DNA from: Enterobacter pseudoroggenkampii
GTDB taxonomy: Bacteria; Pseudomonadota; Gammaproteobacteria; Enterobacterales; Enterobacteriaceae
Direction: 5' to 3'
NCBI RefSeq assembly: GCF_026420145.1
Contig: NZ_JAPMLV010000009.1
Coordinates: 1-64,000 of the forward strand
Length of the DNA: 64,000 nucleotides
Shown in pieces: positions 34,878 to 43,263 of this stretch. Position numbers and translations under genes: made by a program. A model generated the notes under the pieces. It had not been told where the DNA came from. It searched no databases and saw only the letters and a list, made by a program, of their open reading frames with translations. How positions within the stretch are numbered: position 1 is the stretch's first letter; each line of letters starts with the position of its first letter.

Positions 34878-35065
34878 AGCTGCCTTGTTGTATATACCCC
34901 GCCCAATCCGGGCCCTCATTCCGGATACTCTTTCCCCGTCAACAATTTCTTTTCAAAAAAACAGCTGATCGCAAAAATAAATTTATTAGCAATTTAATGA
35001 TTTATAAGACTTATTTAACCACTATTTCACCCGTAAATAAATAATCAAAAATTAGTGCTTGACCA

Positions 35066-35085
35066 GGTAGAACGATCGTTCTACC
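35066..35085 (+). promoter_or_regulatory. TetR-type operator before the TetR gene
   Basis: GGTAGAACGATCGTTCTACC is a perfect 20-base palindrome, 34 bases before the TetR start at 35120. Its inner 18 bases are identical to the site at 28856-28873. Autoregulation by the adjacent TetR protein is the natural reading. Confidence 0.85.
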
Positions 35086-35119
35086 TTTAAGGCATGAACG
35101 AGAGGTTAGCGAGAAGATC

Positions 35120-35695
35120 ATGAACAAGAAGCCAACGGATACCCGGGAAAAAATCCTCACTACTGCTGAACAACTGATCTATCAGAACGGCATCCACGCC
35201 ATGGGCATGGACCTTCTGGTGAAGACCTCAGGCGTCGCAAGAAAGAGTATTTATCGTCATTTCTCGAACAAGGAGGACGTGGCATCGGCCGCGCTGAATG
35301 GGCGCGACGAACGCTGGATGCAGTGGTTCAGAACCGAGTCTGATAAAGGTGAAACGCCTCAGGATCGCATTCTCAACATGTTCACTGTTCTGAAAAGCTG
35401 GTTCGAGTCCGAAGGCTTCCGTGGCTGCGCCTTTATCAACACAGCCGGGGAAGTGGGAGATCCGGATGACCCCGTGCGCCTGATAGCGAAAGTGCATAAG
35501 CAGAAGCTGCTGGATTATGCGCTCGAGCTCAGTGGGCAACTGAGCACCGGACACGCTGAGGAACTGGCCAGGCAACTGCTGATTCTGATGGAGGGGGCTA
35601 TCACCGTAACATACGTGATGGGCGACCGGGATGCCGCTGACAACGCACGGGACGTTGCGAAAGTTTTGCTGGAACGGGTCTCTGCCGGGACCTGA
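35120..35695 (+). CDS. TetR/AcrR-family repressor
   Basis: 191 residues. The N-terminal helix-turn-helix is DTREKILTTAEQLIYQNGIH...LVKTSGVARKSIYRHFSNKE, and the C-terminal ligand-binding helices span about 75-190. The perfect palindrome just upstream and its copy at 28856 mark its probable operators. The next gene, an NTF2-fold protein 50 bases downstream, is probably co-transcribed. The inducer is unknown; the targets (TPP enzyme and NTF2-fold protein) suggest a small organic molecule. Confidence 0.88.
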   Translation: MNKKPTDTREKILTTAEQLIYQNGIHAMGMDLLVKTSGVARKSIYRHFSNKEDVASAALNGRDERWMQWFRTESDKGETPQDRILNMFTVLKSWFESEGFRGCAFINTAGEVGDPDDPVRLIAKVHKQKLLDYALELSGQLSTGHAEELARQLLILMEGAITVTYVMGDRDAADNARDVAKVLLERVSAGT

Positions 35696-35745
35696 ATGAA
35701 GAATATTGCTATTAACTACAAACCGGAATTAACAGGAGTTTTACC

Positions 35746-36222
35746 ATGACTAATACACAAGTTCGTCCGCCGCTTCCGCCATTTACACTGGAAACGGCTA
35801 TCGAGAAAGTTCGCCTGGCTGAAGATGGCTGGAACAGTCGCGACGCTGCAAAAGTCGCACTGGCTTACTCACTGGACACCAAATGGCGTAACCGTGCGGA
35901 GTTCGCGAATAATCGTGATGAAGCCGAAGCGTTCCTCGCCCGTAAGTGGAAAAAAGAGCACGAGTACCGCCTCATTAAGGAACTGTGGGCGTTTACCGGG
36001 AACCGCATCGCCGTCCGTTACGCATACGAGTGGCATGATGACTCGGGTAACTGGTTCCGCTCTTACGGCAATGAAAACTGGGAATTTGAGGCCGATGGCC
36101 TGATGAAGCGCCGCTTCGCGTGCATCAATGACATGCCTATCCAGGAAAGCGAGCGCAAGTTCTTCTGGCCGCTGGGACGCCGTCCTGACGATCATCCGGG
36201 CCTGTCTGACCTGGGTCTGTAA
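35746..36222 (+). CDS. NTF2-like protein of the DUF1348 family
   Basis: 158 residues with the DUF1348 pattern: [20 protein letters not shown] near the N-terminus, then [10 protein letters not shown], and [12 protein letters not shown] followed by [13 protein letters not shown]. It forms the cone-shaped NTF2 fold that binds small hydrophobic ligands. The exact role is unknown. AGGAG lies upstream, and the gene follows the TetR gene on the same strand, which suggests that the repressor controls it. Confidence 0.85.
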   Translation: MTNTQVRPPLPPFTLETAIEKVRLAEDGWNSRDAAKVALAYSLDTKWRNRAEFANNRDEAEAFLARKWKKEHEYRLIKELWAFTGNRIAVRYAYEWHDDSGNWFRSYGNENWEFEADGLMKRRFACINDMPIQESERKFFWPLGRRPDDHPGLSDLGL

Positions 36223-36245
36223 GTTATTCAGCTATCCCGCGTAAG

Positions 36246-36275
36246 GCCCGCGACCACTGTCCTGGTCGGGCTTTT
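36246..36275 (+). terminator. Terminator after the NTF2-like gene
   Basis: GCCCGCGACCA pairs with TGGTCGGGC around a short loop, and CTTTTCTC follows. It lies about 25 bases past the stop codon of the DUF1348 gene. Confidence 0.75.
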
Positions 36276-36428
36276 CTCAACCGGTCGATGTAAAAATGCG
36301 AGCTGGTTGAGGCGGGGGCTCTTAAGTTTTTCCCGGTGCGTGGTATTCAGAAACAGGTAAAGCCGGTGTGCTTTGCCTATTTATATAGCGCACTATTTTA
36401 TAGCGAACAATATTATTAAGGTCGTACT

Positions 36429-37436
36429 ATGAATATGAAATCTGTGTTGCTGACTGCCGCAATGGCAGCCGTTTCCGCCAACAGCTTTGCCGACGCGTCT
36501 CAGCCGGAGCATCACGTGCAGGAATTTCTCAATGCCCTGAACGGTGCCGGCGGTAAGCCTATTGAACAGTTGTCTCCGCAGGACGCGCGTCAGGTGCTGA
36601 TCAGCGCCCAGAAAGGTGCGAAACTGCCTGCTGCTGACGTCACTGATAAAACGATCAACGTTGATGGCGGCTCCATCAAACTTCACATTGTGAAGCCTCA
36701 TAACGCACAGGGTACCCTGCCGGTCTTTATGTTCTTCCACGGCGGCGGCTGGATACTGGGCGATTTTGCGACGCACGAACGTCTTGTTCGTGACCTGGTG
36801 ACTGAGTCTGGTGCAGCAGCCGTCTTTGTCGACTATACGCCATCACCGGAAGCGCATTTCCCGGTTGCAATTAATCAGGCTTATGCAGCAACCCGCTGGG
36901 TTGCCGAGCACGGTAGCGAAATTGGCGTTGACGGCAGTCGTCTGGCGCTGGTAGGTAACAGCGTCGGCGGTAACATGGTTGCAGCCGTAGCGCTCCAGGC
37001 CAAACAGCATAAAGCGCCGGCGATCCGCTACGAAGTCATGCTCTGGCCTGTAACTGACGCGAATTTCAATACCGGGTCTTATAACCAGTATGAGAACGGG
37101 TATTTCCTGTCGCGTAATATGATGAAATGGTTCTGGGATGCCTACACCACTAAAGAAAGCGATCGTAACAACATCCTGGCGTCGCCGCTGCGCGCCACGC
37201 CTGAACAACTGAAGGGGCTGCCTCCTACTCTGATTCAGACAGCCGAATTTGACGTGCTGCGCGATGAAGGTGAGGCGTTTGGCCGCAAACTAGATGCCGC
37301 AGGTGTCGACGTGACGGTGACACGCTACAACGGGTTGATTCATGACTACGGCCTGCTGAACGCGCTGAGCGACGTGCCTGCTGTGCGGACCGCACTTGCT
37401 CAGGCCGGCGATGAGCTCAAAGAACACCTGAAATAA
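36429..37436 (+). CDS. Exported alpha/beta hydrolase of the hormone-sensitive-lipase type
   Basis: 335 residues. The N-terminus MNMKSVLLTAAMAAVSANSF followed by ADAS is a Sec signal peptide, so the enzyme should be periplasmic. The oxyanion motif HGGGW and the nucleophile motif GNSVGGN (Ser in the usual GxSxG position) are present. The catalytic Asp and His lie near EFDVLRDEG and LIHDYGLLN. Family members cleave carboxylic esters. A perfect terminator follows. It stands alone between the TetR/NTF2 unit and the divergent amidotransferase gene. Confidence 0.88.
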   Translation: MNMKSVLLTAAMAAVSANSFADASQPEHHVQEFLNALNGAGGKPIEQLSPQDARQVLISAQKGAKLPAADVTDKTINVDGGSIKLHIVKPHNAQGTLPVFMFFHGGGWILGDFATHERLVRDLVTESGAAAVFVDYTPSPEAHFPVAINQAYAATRWVAEHGSEIGVDGSRLALVGNSVGGNMVAAVALQAKQHKAPAIRYEVMLWPVTDANFNTGSYNQYENGYFLSRNMMKWFWDAYTTKESDRNNILASPLRATPEQLKGLPPTLIQTAEFDVLRDEGEAFGRKLDAAGVDVTVTRYNGLIHDYGLLNALSDVPAVRTALAQAGDELKEHLK

Positions 37437-37443
37437 CTGCCTG

Positions 37444-37475
37444 GACCGGCCGGTTTCATCGGCCGGTCGGTTTTT
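37444..37475 (+). terminator. Terminator after the hydrolase gene
   Basis: GACCGGCCG/CGGCCGGTC stem with a seven-base loop, followed by GG and five T, directly after the stop codon of the hydrolase gene. Confidence 0.85.
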
Positions 37476-37648
37476 GCCCTCTGCCACTGTCCGGACCGCC
37501 GCACGAACTTTATGGAACCGGACTATTTAGCTTTTTTGTACTTCCCCCGTTAAGCGTACGACCTGTTGCCTGCCGGGGGCTTTTTTTTTCGACTCAGCAA
37601 TGTCGTCAGTCATCGACCCGGCTCGTGATCCTGCTGCAGGTCATGAAA

Positions 37649-38374
37649 TCATGACCCGGTCCGACGGTAGCGCGACTCGAGCTTGTCGAGAAAAGTAAAC
37701 AACACTTTATTCATTTCTGTGTAGTCGTGGGTCCTTAACTTTTCCGCTGACTGGACAAACCGATAGTCTGCCGCCCGGCTCAGGTCATCGCCGGAATGTG
37801 CAATCAGTAATTCAACCACGGACCGCGTGAGTTCCATATGGCACTGAAACCCGTAGACCAAATCAGAATAAGCCACTATCTGTCGCGGGCAGCCTTCGCT
37901 CCAGGCGATGATTTCGGCCCCCGGCGTAAGTCCCGGCATATCGTTGTGCCAGTGCCCGACGTCAAGCTGATGTCCGAAATGAGAAAACAGCGGGTTGTGC
38001 TCACTCGCAGCGGTCATAAATACCGGAAACTTGCCGATTTCTTTTTCCGGACTGTGGGCGAACGGAGCCCCCAGGGCTTCCCCAATCAACTGAGCGCCCA
38101 GGCAAACACCGATGACGGCTTTACCCAGAAGAACTGCAGAGGCAATGAGCGCCTGCTCGGCAAGGGAATCAAAATGCGGACATTCATCAGGGGTGACGGA
38201 CGGATCCTGTGGCCCTCCCATCACTACCAGCAGATCGATGTTCCGTACATCGGCAGGTAGCTTTTGACCCGCATACACGCGCGAAAAGGTTACCTTGTGG
38301 CCACGAGCCATAGCCCAGGTTTCAAACGCCCCGGGTGCTTCAAAATCTTCATGCACAATAAAATGTACTTGCAT
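37649..38374 (-). CDS. Class I glutamine amidotransferase
   Basis: 241 residues with the GATase class I nucleophile elbow IGVCLGAQLIGEALG (Cys) and the His-x-Glu pair in YGFQCHMELT. These residues cleave glutamine to ammonia; there is no synthetase domain, so it is a stand-alone amidotransferase-like protein, similar to GMP-synthase-like proteins of unknown use. It is divergent from the AraC gene at 38461, so the AraC protein may once have controlled it. Confidence 0.8.
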   Translation of the reverse strand: MQVHFIVHEDFEAPGAFETWAMARGHKVTFSRVYAGQKLPADVRNIDLLVVMGGPQDPSVTPDECPHFDSLAEQALIASAVLLGKAVIGVCLGAQLIGEALGAPFAHSPEKEIGKFPVFMTAASEHNPLFSHFGHQLDVGHWHNDMPGLTPGAEIIAWSEGCPRQIVAYSDLVYGFQCHMELTRSVVELLIAHSGDDLSRAADYRFVQSAEKLRTHDYTEMNKVLFTFLDKLESRYRRTGS

Positions 38375-38460
38375 AGGCTTATATCCTTCTGAGTCCTGTT
38401 GAGTAATAGGTCAGGTGCACTCCTCCCGCGAAATACCGGTCGGGTGACGCCAGTCGGAAC

Positions 38461-39255
38461 ATGATAGACGTGAGGTTTGAATCTGAAATGCCAGTAAGCA
38501 TCGATAAAGCGCCAAGACACGATGAATCAGCGGGCTGGTCAGCCACGGCCATTTCCTATCGGCGCGGGGAAGAGGATCCCCCTCATTATCACCTGGAAGG
38601 ACAACTTTTATACGCCAGCAGTGGCGTTCTGCTGGTTGAGGCTGCAGGCAGGCGATGGGTTATTCCCCCTCAGCGGGCACTCTGGCTCCCGCCGTTGATT
38701 GAACATTCTTACAGACTTCTGTCGCATACGGAGCTGCGCGCGGTTTACCTCAGCGGCAGCCTGATTTCTGAGTGCACACATTTCTCAGAGAATAACCGGG
38801 TACACGTCATCGAGGTGGTCCCGCTGGTAAAGGAGTTAATAGCCGGCCTGTTTATAAATGATTACCACACGATCACGAAGCGAAAAATGGCGCTTTTACT
38901 TCTGGAAATCATCGGTGAAGCGCCCTCCGTACCCGCAGAGCTACCGATGCCGCAGGATGACCGATTATTACGTGCAGCAGGGGAGCTGATGCTCAGCCAT
39001 CGCTGGGAAAGCACGTTATCTGATATGGCTGACATAGCAAACATGTCGGAAAGGTCTTTTTCCCGCCTGTTTTTACGCGATACGGGGTTCAGCTTCCGGA
39101 CATGGAAACAGCGGGCAAGAATATACGCATCACTGGATCTTCTTTCCGAAAACGTATCAGTTAAACAGGTTGCCTAGCAGCTTGGCTTTTCTTCGCCTGC
39201 CGCATTTTCAGCCGCATTCCGTGCAGTTATGGGGGTAACACCCGGTGAGTTTTGA
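38461..39255 (+). pseudogene. AraC-family regulator interrupted by an amber codon
   Basis: The frame encodes an AraC/XylS regulator of the cupin type (PPHYHLEGQLLYASSG... with a C-terminal double helix-turn-helix). An in-frame TAG lies at 39175-39177, after ENVSVKQVA. The frame then continues without further stop to QLGFSSPAAFSAAFRAVMGV and TPGEF, exactly the second helix-turn-helix and end of this family, stopping at 39255. The codon is probably mutated from TGG or TTG. Without suppression the product lacks its last 27 residues and should not bind DNA properly. A sequencing error is also possible. Confidence 0.8.
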
Positions 39256-39386
39256 CGGGGGTGGCCGGGGCACGACGGCACACCGGGCATTGCCGCTATC
39301 CGGCACCGTGACGATGCTGGCACAGCAACTTTCAGGCGCTCAACGAGGGGGCGGCAGCGCAGCATCGCGACCGGAAAAGCAGGCAG

Positions 39387-39411
39387 CCCGGCACTTCAGA
39401 TGCCGGGCTGG
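39387..39411. terminator. Hairpin at the end of the cynTS operon
   Basis: AGCCCGGCA pairs perfectly with TGCCGGGCT around a seven-base loop, 12 bases after the cynS stop on the minus strand. The T-tract is poor, so termination may be weak. Confidence 0.6.
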
Positions 39412-39423
39412 ATACTGAGGGGA

Positions 39424-39894
39424 TCAGAAAGGCTTGGTTGGCAGGTACTTGCCGTCCAGGGTGATCACCGCACGGTGTCCACCGTCCGGATCTTCAACTT
39501 TTTTGATGTCCAGTTTGAAGTTAATGGCGCTGATTATGCCGTCGCCGAACTTCTCATGGACCAGTGCCTTGAGGGTAGGACCGTAAACTGACATCATCTC
39601 GTAGAAACGGTAGATTGTCGGATCGGTCGGGATTCCATCGGCAAAGCTGCCGCGAACAGGCACCGACTGCAGCAGCTTAACTTCATCGGCATTCAGGTCA
39701 AGCTTTCTGCCGACAACCACTGCCGCATCAGCGGGCAGCGGATGCTGACCGAGCAGAGCTGCGGTAACGAAGGCTTCCGACAGACCTGTGCCGTCAACGA
39801 TTTCGGCTAAGGAGAGATCCTTACGGGCCTTAGCCAGAATAATGGTTTCGGTGAGTGCCTGACGTGCAGCCTGGGTAACTTGAGTCTGGATCAT
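39424..39894 (-). CDS. cynS: Cyanase (cyanate hydratase)
   Basis: 156 residues, full length. The catalytic residues Arg96, Glu99 (IYRFYEM) and Ser122 (IISAINF) are all in place, as in E. coli CynS. The enzyme converts cyanate and bicarbonate to ammonia and two CO2 (via carbamate). It follows cynT after 27 bases on the same strand. Here cynX, the third gene of the E. coli operon, is missing. Confidence 0.97.
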   Translation of the reverse strand: MIQTQVTQAARQALTETIILAKARKDLSLAEIVDGTGLSEAFVTAALLGQHPLPADAAVVVGRKLDLNADEVKLLQSVPVRGSFADGIPTDPTIYRFYEMMSVYGPTLKALVHEKFGDGIISAINFKLDIKKVEDPDGGHRAVITLDGKYLPTKPF

Positions 39895-39921
39895 GGTCTT
39901 TTCTCCTGGTAGGTAAGGGGT

Positions 39922-40581
39922 TCAGGCAACATGCCTGGATTGTGAGGAAACGGCGTTAACTTCTGGATTTTCAGCAAGAGACACGAAGGCACCGGTTCTG
40001 CCATCAAAAGCATCAATACGACCGCTCTCAATGTCATAGATCCAGCCGTGCAGGGTCACCCGGCCTTCTTCAAGCGCCAGACGAACGGACGGATGAGTCT
40101 GGATATTAGCCAGCTGAGCGATGACGTTTTCGCGCACCATAGCTGCGACTTTGGCTGACTGGTCGGAATGCTGTCGGGCTTCATTGACCACACGGGCAGA
40201 GTCGGCATAGCGCAACCAGCTCGATACGGCGGGCATATGGTCGAGGCATTTACAGGTGGCAACGGCGGTCATGGCGCCGCAGTCAGAGTGGCCGCAAATC
40301 ACGATGTCATTCACCTGGAGCGCGGCGACTGCATACTCCACTGAGGCTGAAACCCCGCCCGGTTCGGGACCGTAGGACGGCACAATGTTACCGGCGTTGC
40401 GGATCACGAATAAATCGCCAGGTTCGCGCTGGGTAACCAACTCGGGCACCAGACGGCTGTCAGAGCAGGAAATGAACAATGCTCTCGGGCTTTGCTGATT
40501 AGCCAGGCTCTTGAACAGCTTGACCCGCTCGGGGAAAGCGTTTTTCTGGAACTTCAGAAAACCTTCAATAATCTCTTTCAT
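39922..40581 (-). CDS. cynT: Beta-carbonic anhydrase of the cyn operon
   Basis: 219 residues. Zinc ligands and partners are Cys39 and Asp41 ([10 protein letters not shown]), His98 and Cys101 (CGHSDCGAM). It returns CO2 made by cyanase to bicarbonate, which cyanase needs as a co-substrate. First gene of the minus-strand operon, divergent from cynR as in E. coli, with the conserved intergenic operator region between them. Confidence 0.96.
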   Translation of the reverse strand: MKEIIEGFLKFQKNAFPERVKLFKSLANQQSPRALFISCSDSRLVPELVTQREPGDLFVIRNAGNIVPSYGPEPGGVSASVEYAVAALQVNDIVICGHSDCGAMTAVATCKCLDHMPAVSSWLRYADSARVVNEARQHSDQSAKVAAMVRENVIAQLANIQTHPSVRLALEEGRVTLHGWIYDIESGRIDAFDGRTGAFVSLAENPEVNAVSSQSRHVA

Positions 40582-40633
40582 GGTTGCAATCTCAGTGTCG
40601 GTTGTGTGTGACTGAGATTAAACAACCCGTAGC

Positions 40634-40680
40634 ATAAGGTAAAAGTCTATATTATTATGGATTAATTCAGATAATCTTAT
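40634..40680. promoter_or_regulatory. CynR-type operator between cynR and cynT
   Basis: A 47-base AT-rich segment beginning ATAAGGTAAAAGTCT and ending AGATAATCTTAT. Its ends are inverted repeats (ATAAG/CTTAT). A copy with 41 of 47 identical bases lies at 42018-42064 before the DUF1471 gene. In E. coli CynR binds a site in the cynR-cynT gap, so this is its probable counterpart. Confidence 0.65.
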
Positions 40681-40691
40681 GATGGTAAGTT

Positions 40692-41579
40692 ATGCTCGCA
40701 CGTCACATACGGTATTTTCAGGCGGTTGCTGAACATCTCAGCTTCACCAAAGCTGCGGCTGCACTGCACGTCTCTCAGCCAGCCCTCTCGCAGCTGGTAA
40801 AGCAACTGGAAGAAGAGCTCGGCACCCAGTTGTTTGACCGGTCTGGTCGTACAACACGTCTGACGGATACCGGACATGCTTATCTTCAGTATGTACGCCG
40901 TGCATCTCAGGAGTTGCGGGAAGCCTCACGGGCGATCCACGACGTGAACGATCTCAGCCGTGGTTCGCTTCGCTTAGCCGTGACGCCAACGTTCACAACG
41001 TATCTTGTCGGGCCGCTGGTCGAGGCATTCCACCTTCGCTACCCGGAGATCACCCTCAATGTACGGGAGATTTCACAGGAAAGTATGGAAGAGCTTCTAC
41101 AGGAAGGGGAGCTGGACGTGGGGATAGCATTCGGGGATGTTCACTGCCCGGACATCGACGCGATACCGTTGCTGGATGAAACGCTTGCACTCGTGGTAAA
41201 CAGCGGGCACAGGCTTGCGAAGGAAAAATCTGTCGGGCTACAGGCTTTGAACACCGAGTCACTGGTATTACTCAGCAAGGAATTCGCGACCCGCGAACAG
41301 ATTGACAGCTACTGCCGTAGACACAGCATTCATCCAAAGGTGCTGATGGAAGCTAACGCTCTCGGGGCGGTAATAGAAATTGTCCGCAGGACATCTTTGT
41401 CCACGCTCCTGCCCGCCAGGACGGCCCTGGCCCGGGATAATCTGGTGGCGATCGCCCTGGAACCCGAGCGCCTGACGCGTACAGCGGTCCTGATGCGTCG
41501 AAAGGACGCCTATCAGAGCTTTGCTGCCCGGGCATTTACTGAACTGGCAGCAGAAATATCCGCGCATCTGAACGGGTAA
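40692..41579 (+). CDS. cynR: LysR-type regulator of cyanate metabolism
   Basis: 295 residues with an N-terminal LysR helix-turn-helix ([28 protein letters not shown]) and a C-terminal effector-binding domain. Position and orientation (divergent from cynT) match E. coli CynR, which activates cynTS when cyanate binds. Probably the same protein reads the second operator-like copy at 42018-42064. Confidence 0.93.
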   Translation: MLARHIRYFQAVAEHLSFTKAAAALHVSQPALSQLVKQLEEELGTQLFDRSGRTTRLTDTGHAYLQYVRRASQELREASRAIHDVNDLSRGSLRLAVTPTFTTYLVGPLVEAFHLRYPEITLNVREISQESMEELLQEGELDVGIAFGDVHCPDIDAIPLLDETLALVVNSGHRLAKEKSVGLQALNTESLVLLSKEFATREQIDSYCRRHSIHPKVLMEANALGAVIEIVRRTSLSTLLPARTALARDNLVAIALEPERLTRTAVLMRRKDAYQSFAARAFTELAAEISAHLNG

Positions 41580-41676
41580 TTGCCTTTTTACAGTGACAGA
41601 CGCAGGCAGGACTGGTGCTTGTGCCTGGCAGCCGCCGTCAGTAAGAAATAGCTATACCGCAGTCTCAAAAGCAGAA

Positions 41677-41700
41677 AGGGCCGCCCGTCGGGCGGCCCTT
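41677..41700. terminator. Bidirectional terminator between cynR and the DUF1471 gene
   Basis: AAGGGCCGCC and GGGCGGCCCTT form a perfect GC-rich stem. On the minus strand CTTTCTGCTTTT follows, and on the plus strand CC, so it serves the DUF1471 gene best and may also stop cynR. Confidence 0.7.
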
Positions 41701-41727
41701 CCCGGCACCTCCTTGTACGACCATTCC

Positions 41728-41943
41728 TTATTTGTGCAGCTTAGCTGTCATGTGTACGACGTCATTGCTGCTGGCTTCAGTGATGGTGTACTGAGCACCC
41801 TGTTGCTGAGCCTGCGCAGCAATCTTAGCCTCAGCGTCGTCGAGCGTCAGCGCAGTCGCGGTAATGCTCTGCGCCGATACTGAGGCCGACATCAGTGATA
41901 GAGTGGTCACGGCTATGATTGACAAAGTTTTGATAATTTTCAT
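41728..41943 (-). CDS. DUF1471 (YhcN/BhsA/McbA-like) periplasmic stress protein
   Basis: 71 residues. The N-terminal signal peptide MKIIKTLSIIAVTTLSLMSA with ASVSAQS cleavage leaves a mature protein of about 47 residues. It shows the DUF1471 pattern ITATALTLDDAEAKIAAQAQ and VVHMTAKLHK. Members such as BhsA and YhcN are small periplasmic proteins made under acid, oxidative or metal stress. The upstream region carries a near copy of the CynR-type operator, suggesting cyanate-linked control, which to my knowledge is not described for the family. Confidence 0.85.
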   Translation of the reverse strand: MKIIKTLSIIAVTTLSLMSASVSAQSITATALTLDDAEAKIAAQAQQQGAQYTITEASSNDVVHMTAKLHK

Positions 41944-42017
41944 GGTTTTAATCCTTAGGTTATATGGTCAGAGGAGTGTTCTCCTTCGCTGTAACACAAG
42001 GTTAAGGAATTCATCTT

Positions 42018-42064
42018 ATAAGGTAAAAGTCTCATTTGTTATAGATTAATTTAGATAATCTTAT
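42018..42064. promoter_or_regulatory. Second CynR-type operator, before the DUF1471 gene
   Basis: 47 bases with 41 identical to 40634-40680, including both ends (ATAAGGTAAAAGTCT and AGATAATCTTAT). It lies 75 bases before the DUF1471 start, placed as in the cynT promoter. Duplication of a whole operator suggests that CynR controls this gene. Confidence 0.65.
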
Positions 42065-42167
42065 ACATACATAAGAGCTGAAGAACGAAGCTGTGATTGA
42101 TAACAGAGCGTGAAAACGTTGCCGGCAACGGATAGCTCTTTGCCAGTAGAGAATAAACATATTGAAT

Positions 42168-42224
42168 GCCTGTATGCCGGGACTGCTTCAGGTTTTTCGG
42201 GAGCAGTTCACTCGGCATACAGGC
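42168..42224. repeat. Large imperfect hairpin in the cyn-vapBC gap
   Basis: GCCTGTATGCCG (42168-42179) and CGGCATACAGGC (42213-42224) are perfect 12-base arms. Inside, ACTGCT and AGCAGT form a second stem around TCAGGTTTTTCGGG. The whole can fold as one long interrupted hairpin. It has no T-run. It may be a mobile-element relic, a recombination site or an RNA structure. The surrounding gap 42065-42387 contains no gene. Confidence 0.6.
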
Positions 42225-42387
42225 GCAAGCTCTTCGCTCAAAAAAGACAGTGTAGCCTGCGCCAGCAGTACGCCATTCAGAGGAAAATTCACTTTACCAC
42301 TTGCCTCCTTAATCTCTCTTAATCGTTAACCTGCACAGATCCGACTTTACCTTTTTTCGGATCTCAGCGGAAAAAGAGAAGAAAGCG

Positions 42388-42540
42388 TATAGGTCATGCA
42401 TATCCATATGCCTGACATCTGCATAGGTAATGCATACGCATATACTCACCATCTGCATATGCTTTACCTATACAGATCTGTTCCGGAGGCATATACTTCA
42501 CCTATGCGGGAATACTCCCTGGCACACTCAGCATATGAGG
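42388..42540. promoter_or_regulatory. vapB promoter region with many GCATA/TATGC and ACCTAT motifs
   Basis: Within 150 bases there are over ten overlapping copies of GCATA/TATGC-type motifs, including GCATATGC. ACCTATAC, ACCTATGC and their inverses GTATAGGT and GCATAGGT also occur. Antitoxin-toxin complexes of VapBC type bind paired inverted repeats upstream of their genes, so this cluster is probably an extended operator. It ends just before the vapB start. Confidence 0.6.
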
Positions 42541-42547
42541 AAAAACC

Positions 42548-42778
42548 ATGCGCACAGTCTCTATTTTTAAAAACGGCAACAACCGCGCCATCCGTCTGCC
42601 CCGCGATCTGGATTTTGAGGGGGTGAGCGAGCTGGAGATCGTCCGGGAAGGGGACAGCATCATCCTGCGTCCCGTCCGGCCGACCTGGGGCTCGTTCGCG
42701 CAGCTCGAAAAAGCTGACCCGGACTTTATGGCGGAGCGCGAGGACGTTGTCAGCGACGAAGGACGGGTTAACCTGTGA
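42548..42778 (+). CDS. vapB: VapB antitoxin
   Basis: 76 residues with an AbrB/SpoVT swapped-hairpin N-terminus (MRTVSIFKNGNNRAIRLPRD LDFEGVSELEI) typical of plasmid VapB/MvpA. A flexible acidic C-terminus wraps the toxin. The stop overlaps the vapC start, and both are read from the repeat-rich promoter. Together they form an addiction module that stabilises the plasmid. Confidence 0.92.
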   Translation: MRTVSIFKNGNNRAIRLPRDLDFEGVSELEIVREGDSIILRPVRPTWGSFAQLEKADPDFMAEREDVVSDEGRVNL

Positions 42779-43191
42779 ACAAAATCTATATGCTCGACAC
42801 GAACATCTGCTCGTTCATCATGCGCGAGCAGCCGGAAGCCGTGCTGAAGCGCCTGGAGCAGGCGGTGCTGCGGGGTCACCGCATCGTGGTTTCGGCCATT
42901 ACCTACGCCGAGATGCGCTTCGGCGCCACCGGGCCGAAGGCCGCGCCGCGTCACGTCCAGCTGGTTGACGCGTTCTGCGCCCGCCTCGATGCCATCCTGC
43001 CCTGGGATCGCGCCGCGGTGGACGCCACCACGGAGATTAAGGTGGCGCTGCGCATGGCCGGCACGCCGATTGGCCCGAACGACACGGCGATTGCCGGACA
43101 CGCCATCGCCGCCGGCGCCGTGCTGGTGACGAATAATACGCGGGAATTTGAGCGGGTGCCGGGTCTTGTGCTGGAAGACTGGGTAAGATAA
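42775..43191 (+). CDS. vapC: VapC toxin (PIN-domain ribonuclease)
   Basis: 138 residues, starting with GTG overlapping the vapB stop. The PIN acidic residues are Asp8 (YMLDTN), Glu46 (TYAEMRF) and Asp103 (GPNDTAIAGHA), followed by VTNNTREF near the end. Enteric plasmid VapC (MvpT) cuts initiator tRNA-fMet in the anticodon loop; the same activity is expected here. Confidence 0.94.
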   Translation: MNKIYMLDTNICSFIMREQPEAVLKRLEQAVLRGHRIVVSAITYAEMRFGATGPKAAPRHVQLVDAFCARLDAILPWDRAAVDATTEIKVALRMAGTPIGPNDTAIAGHAIAAGAVLVTNNTREFERVPGLVLEDWVR

Positions 43192-43263
43192 CGCTGAAAA
43201 CAAAACAGGCGGTCTGGCGCTGCCGGACACTCTTTCAGTCAGCGGTATATAAAGGAATAAAAG

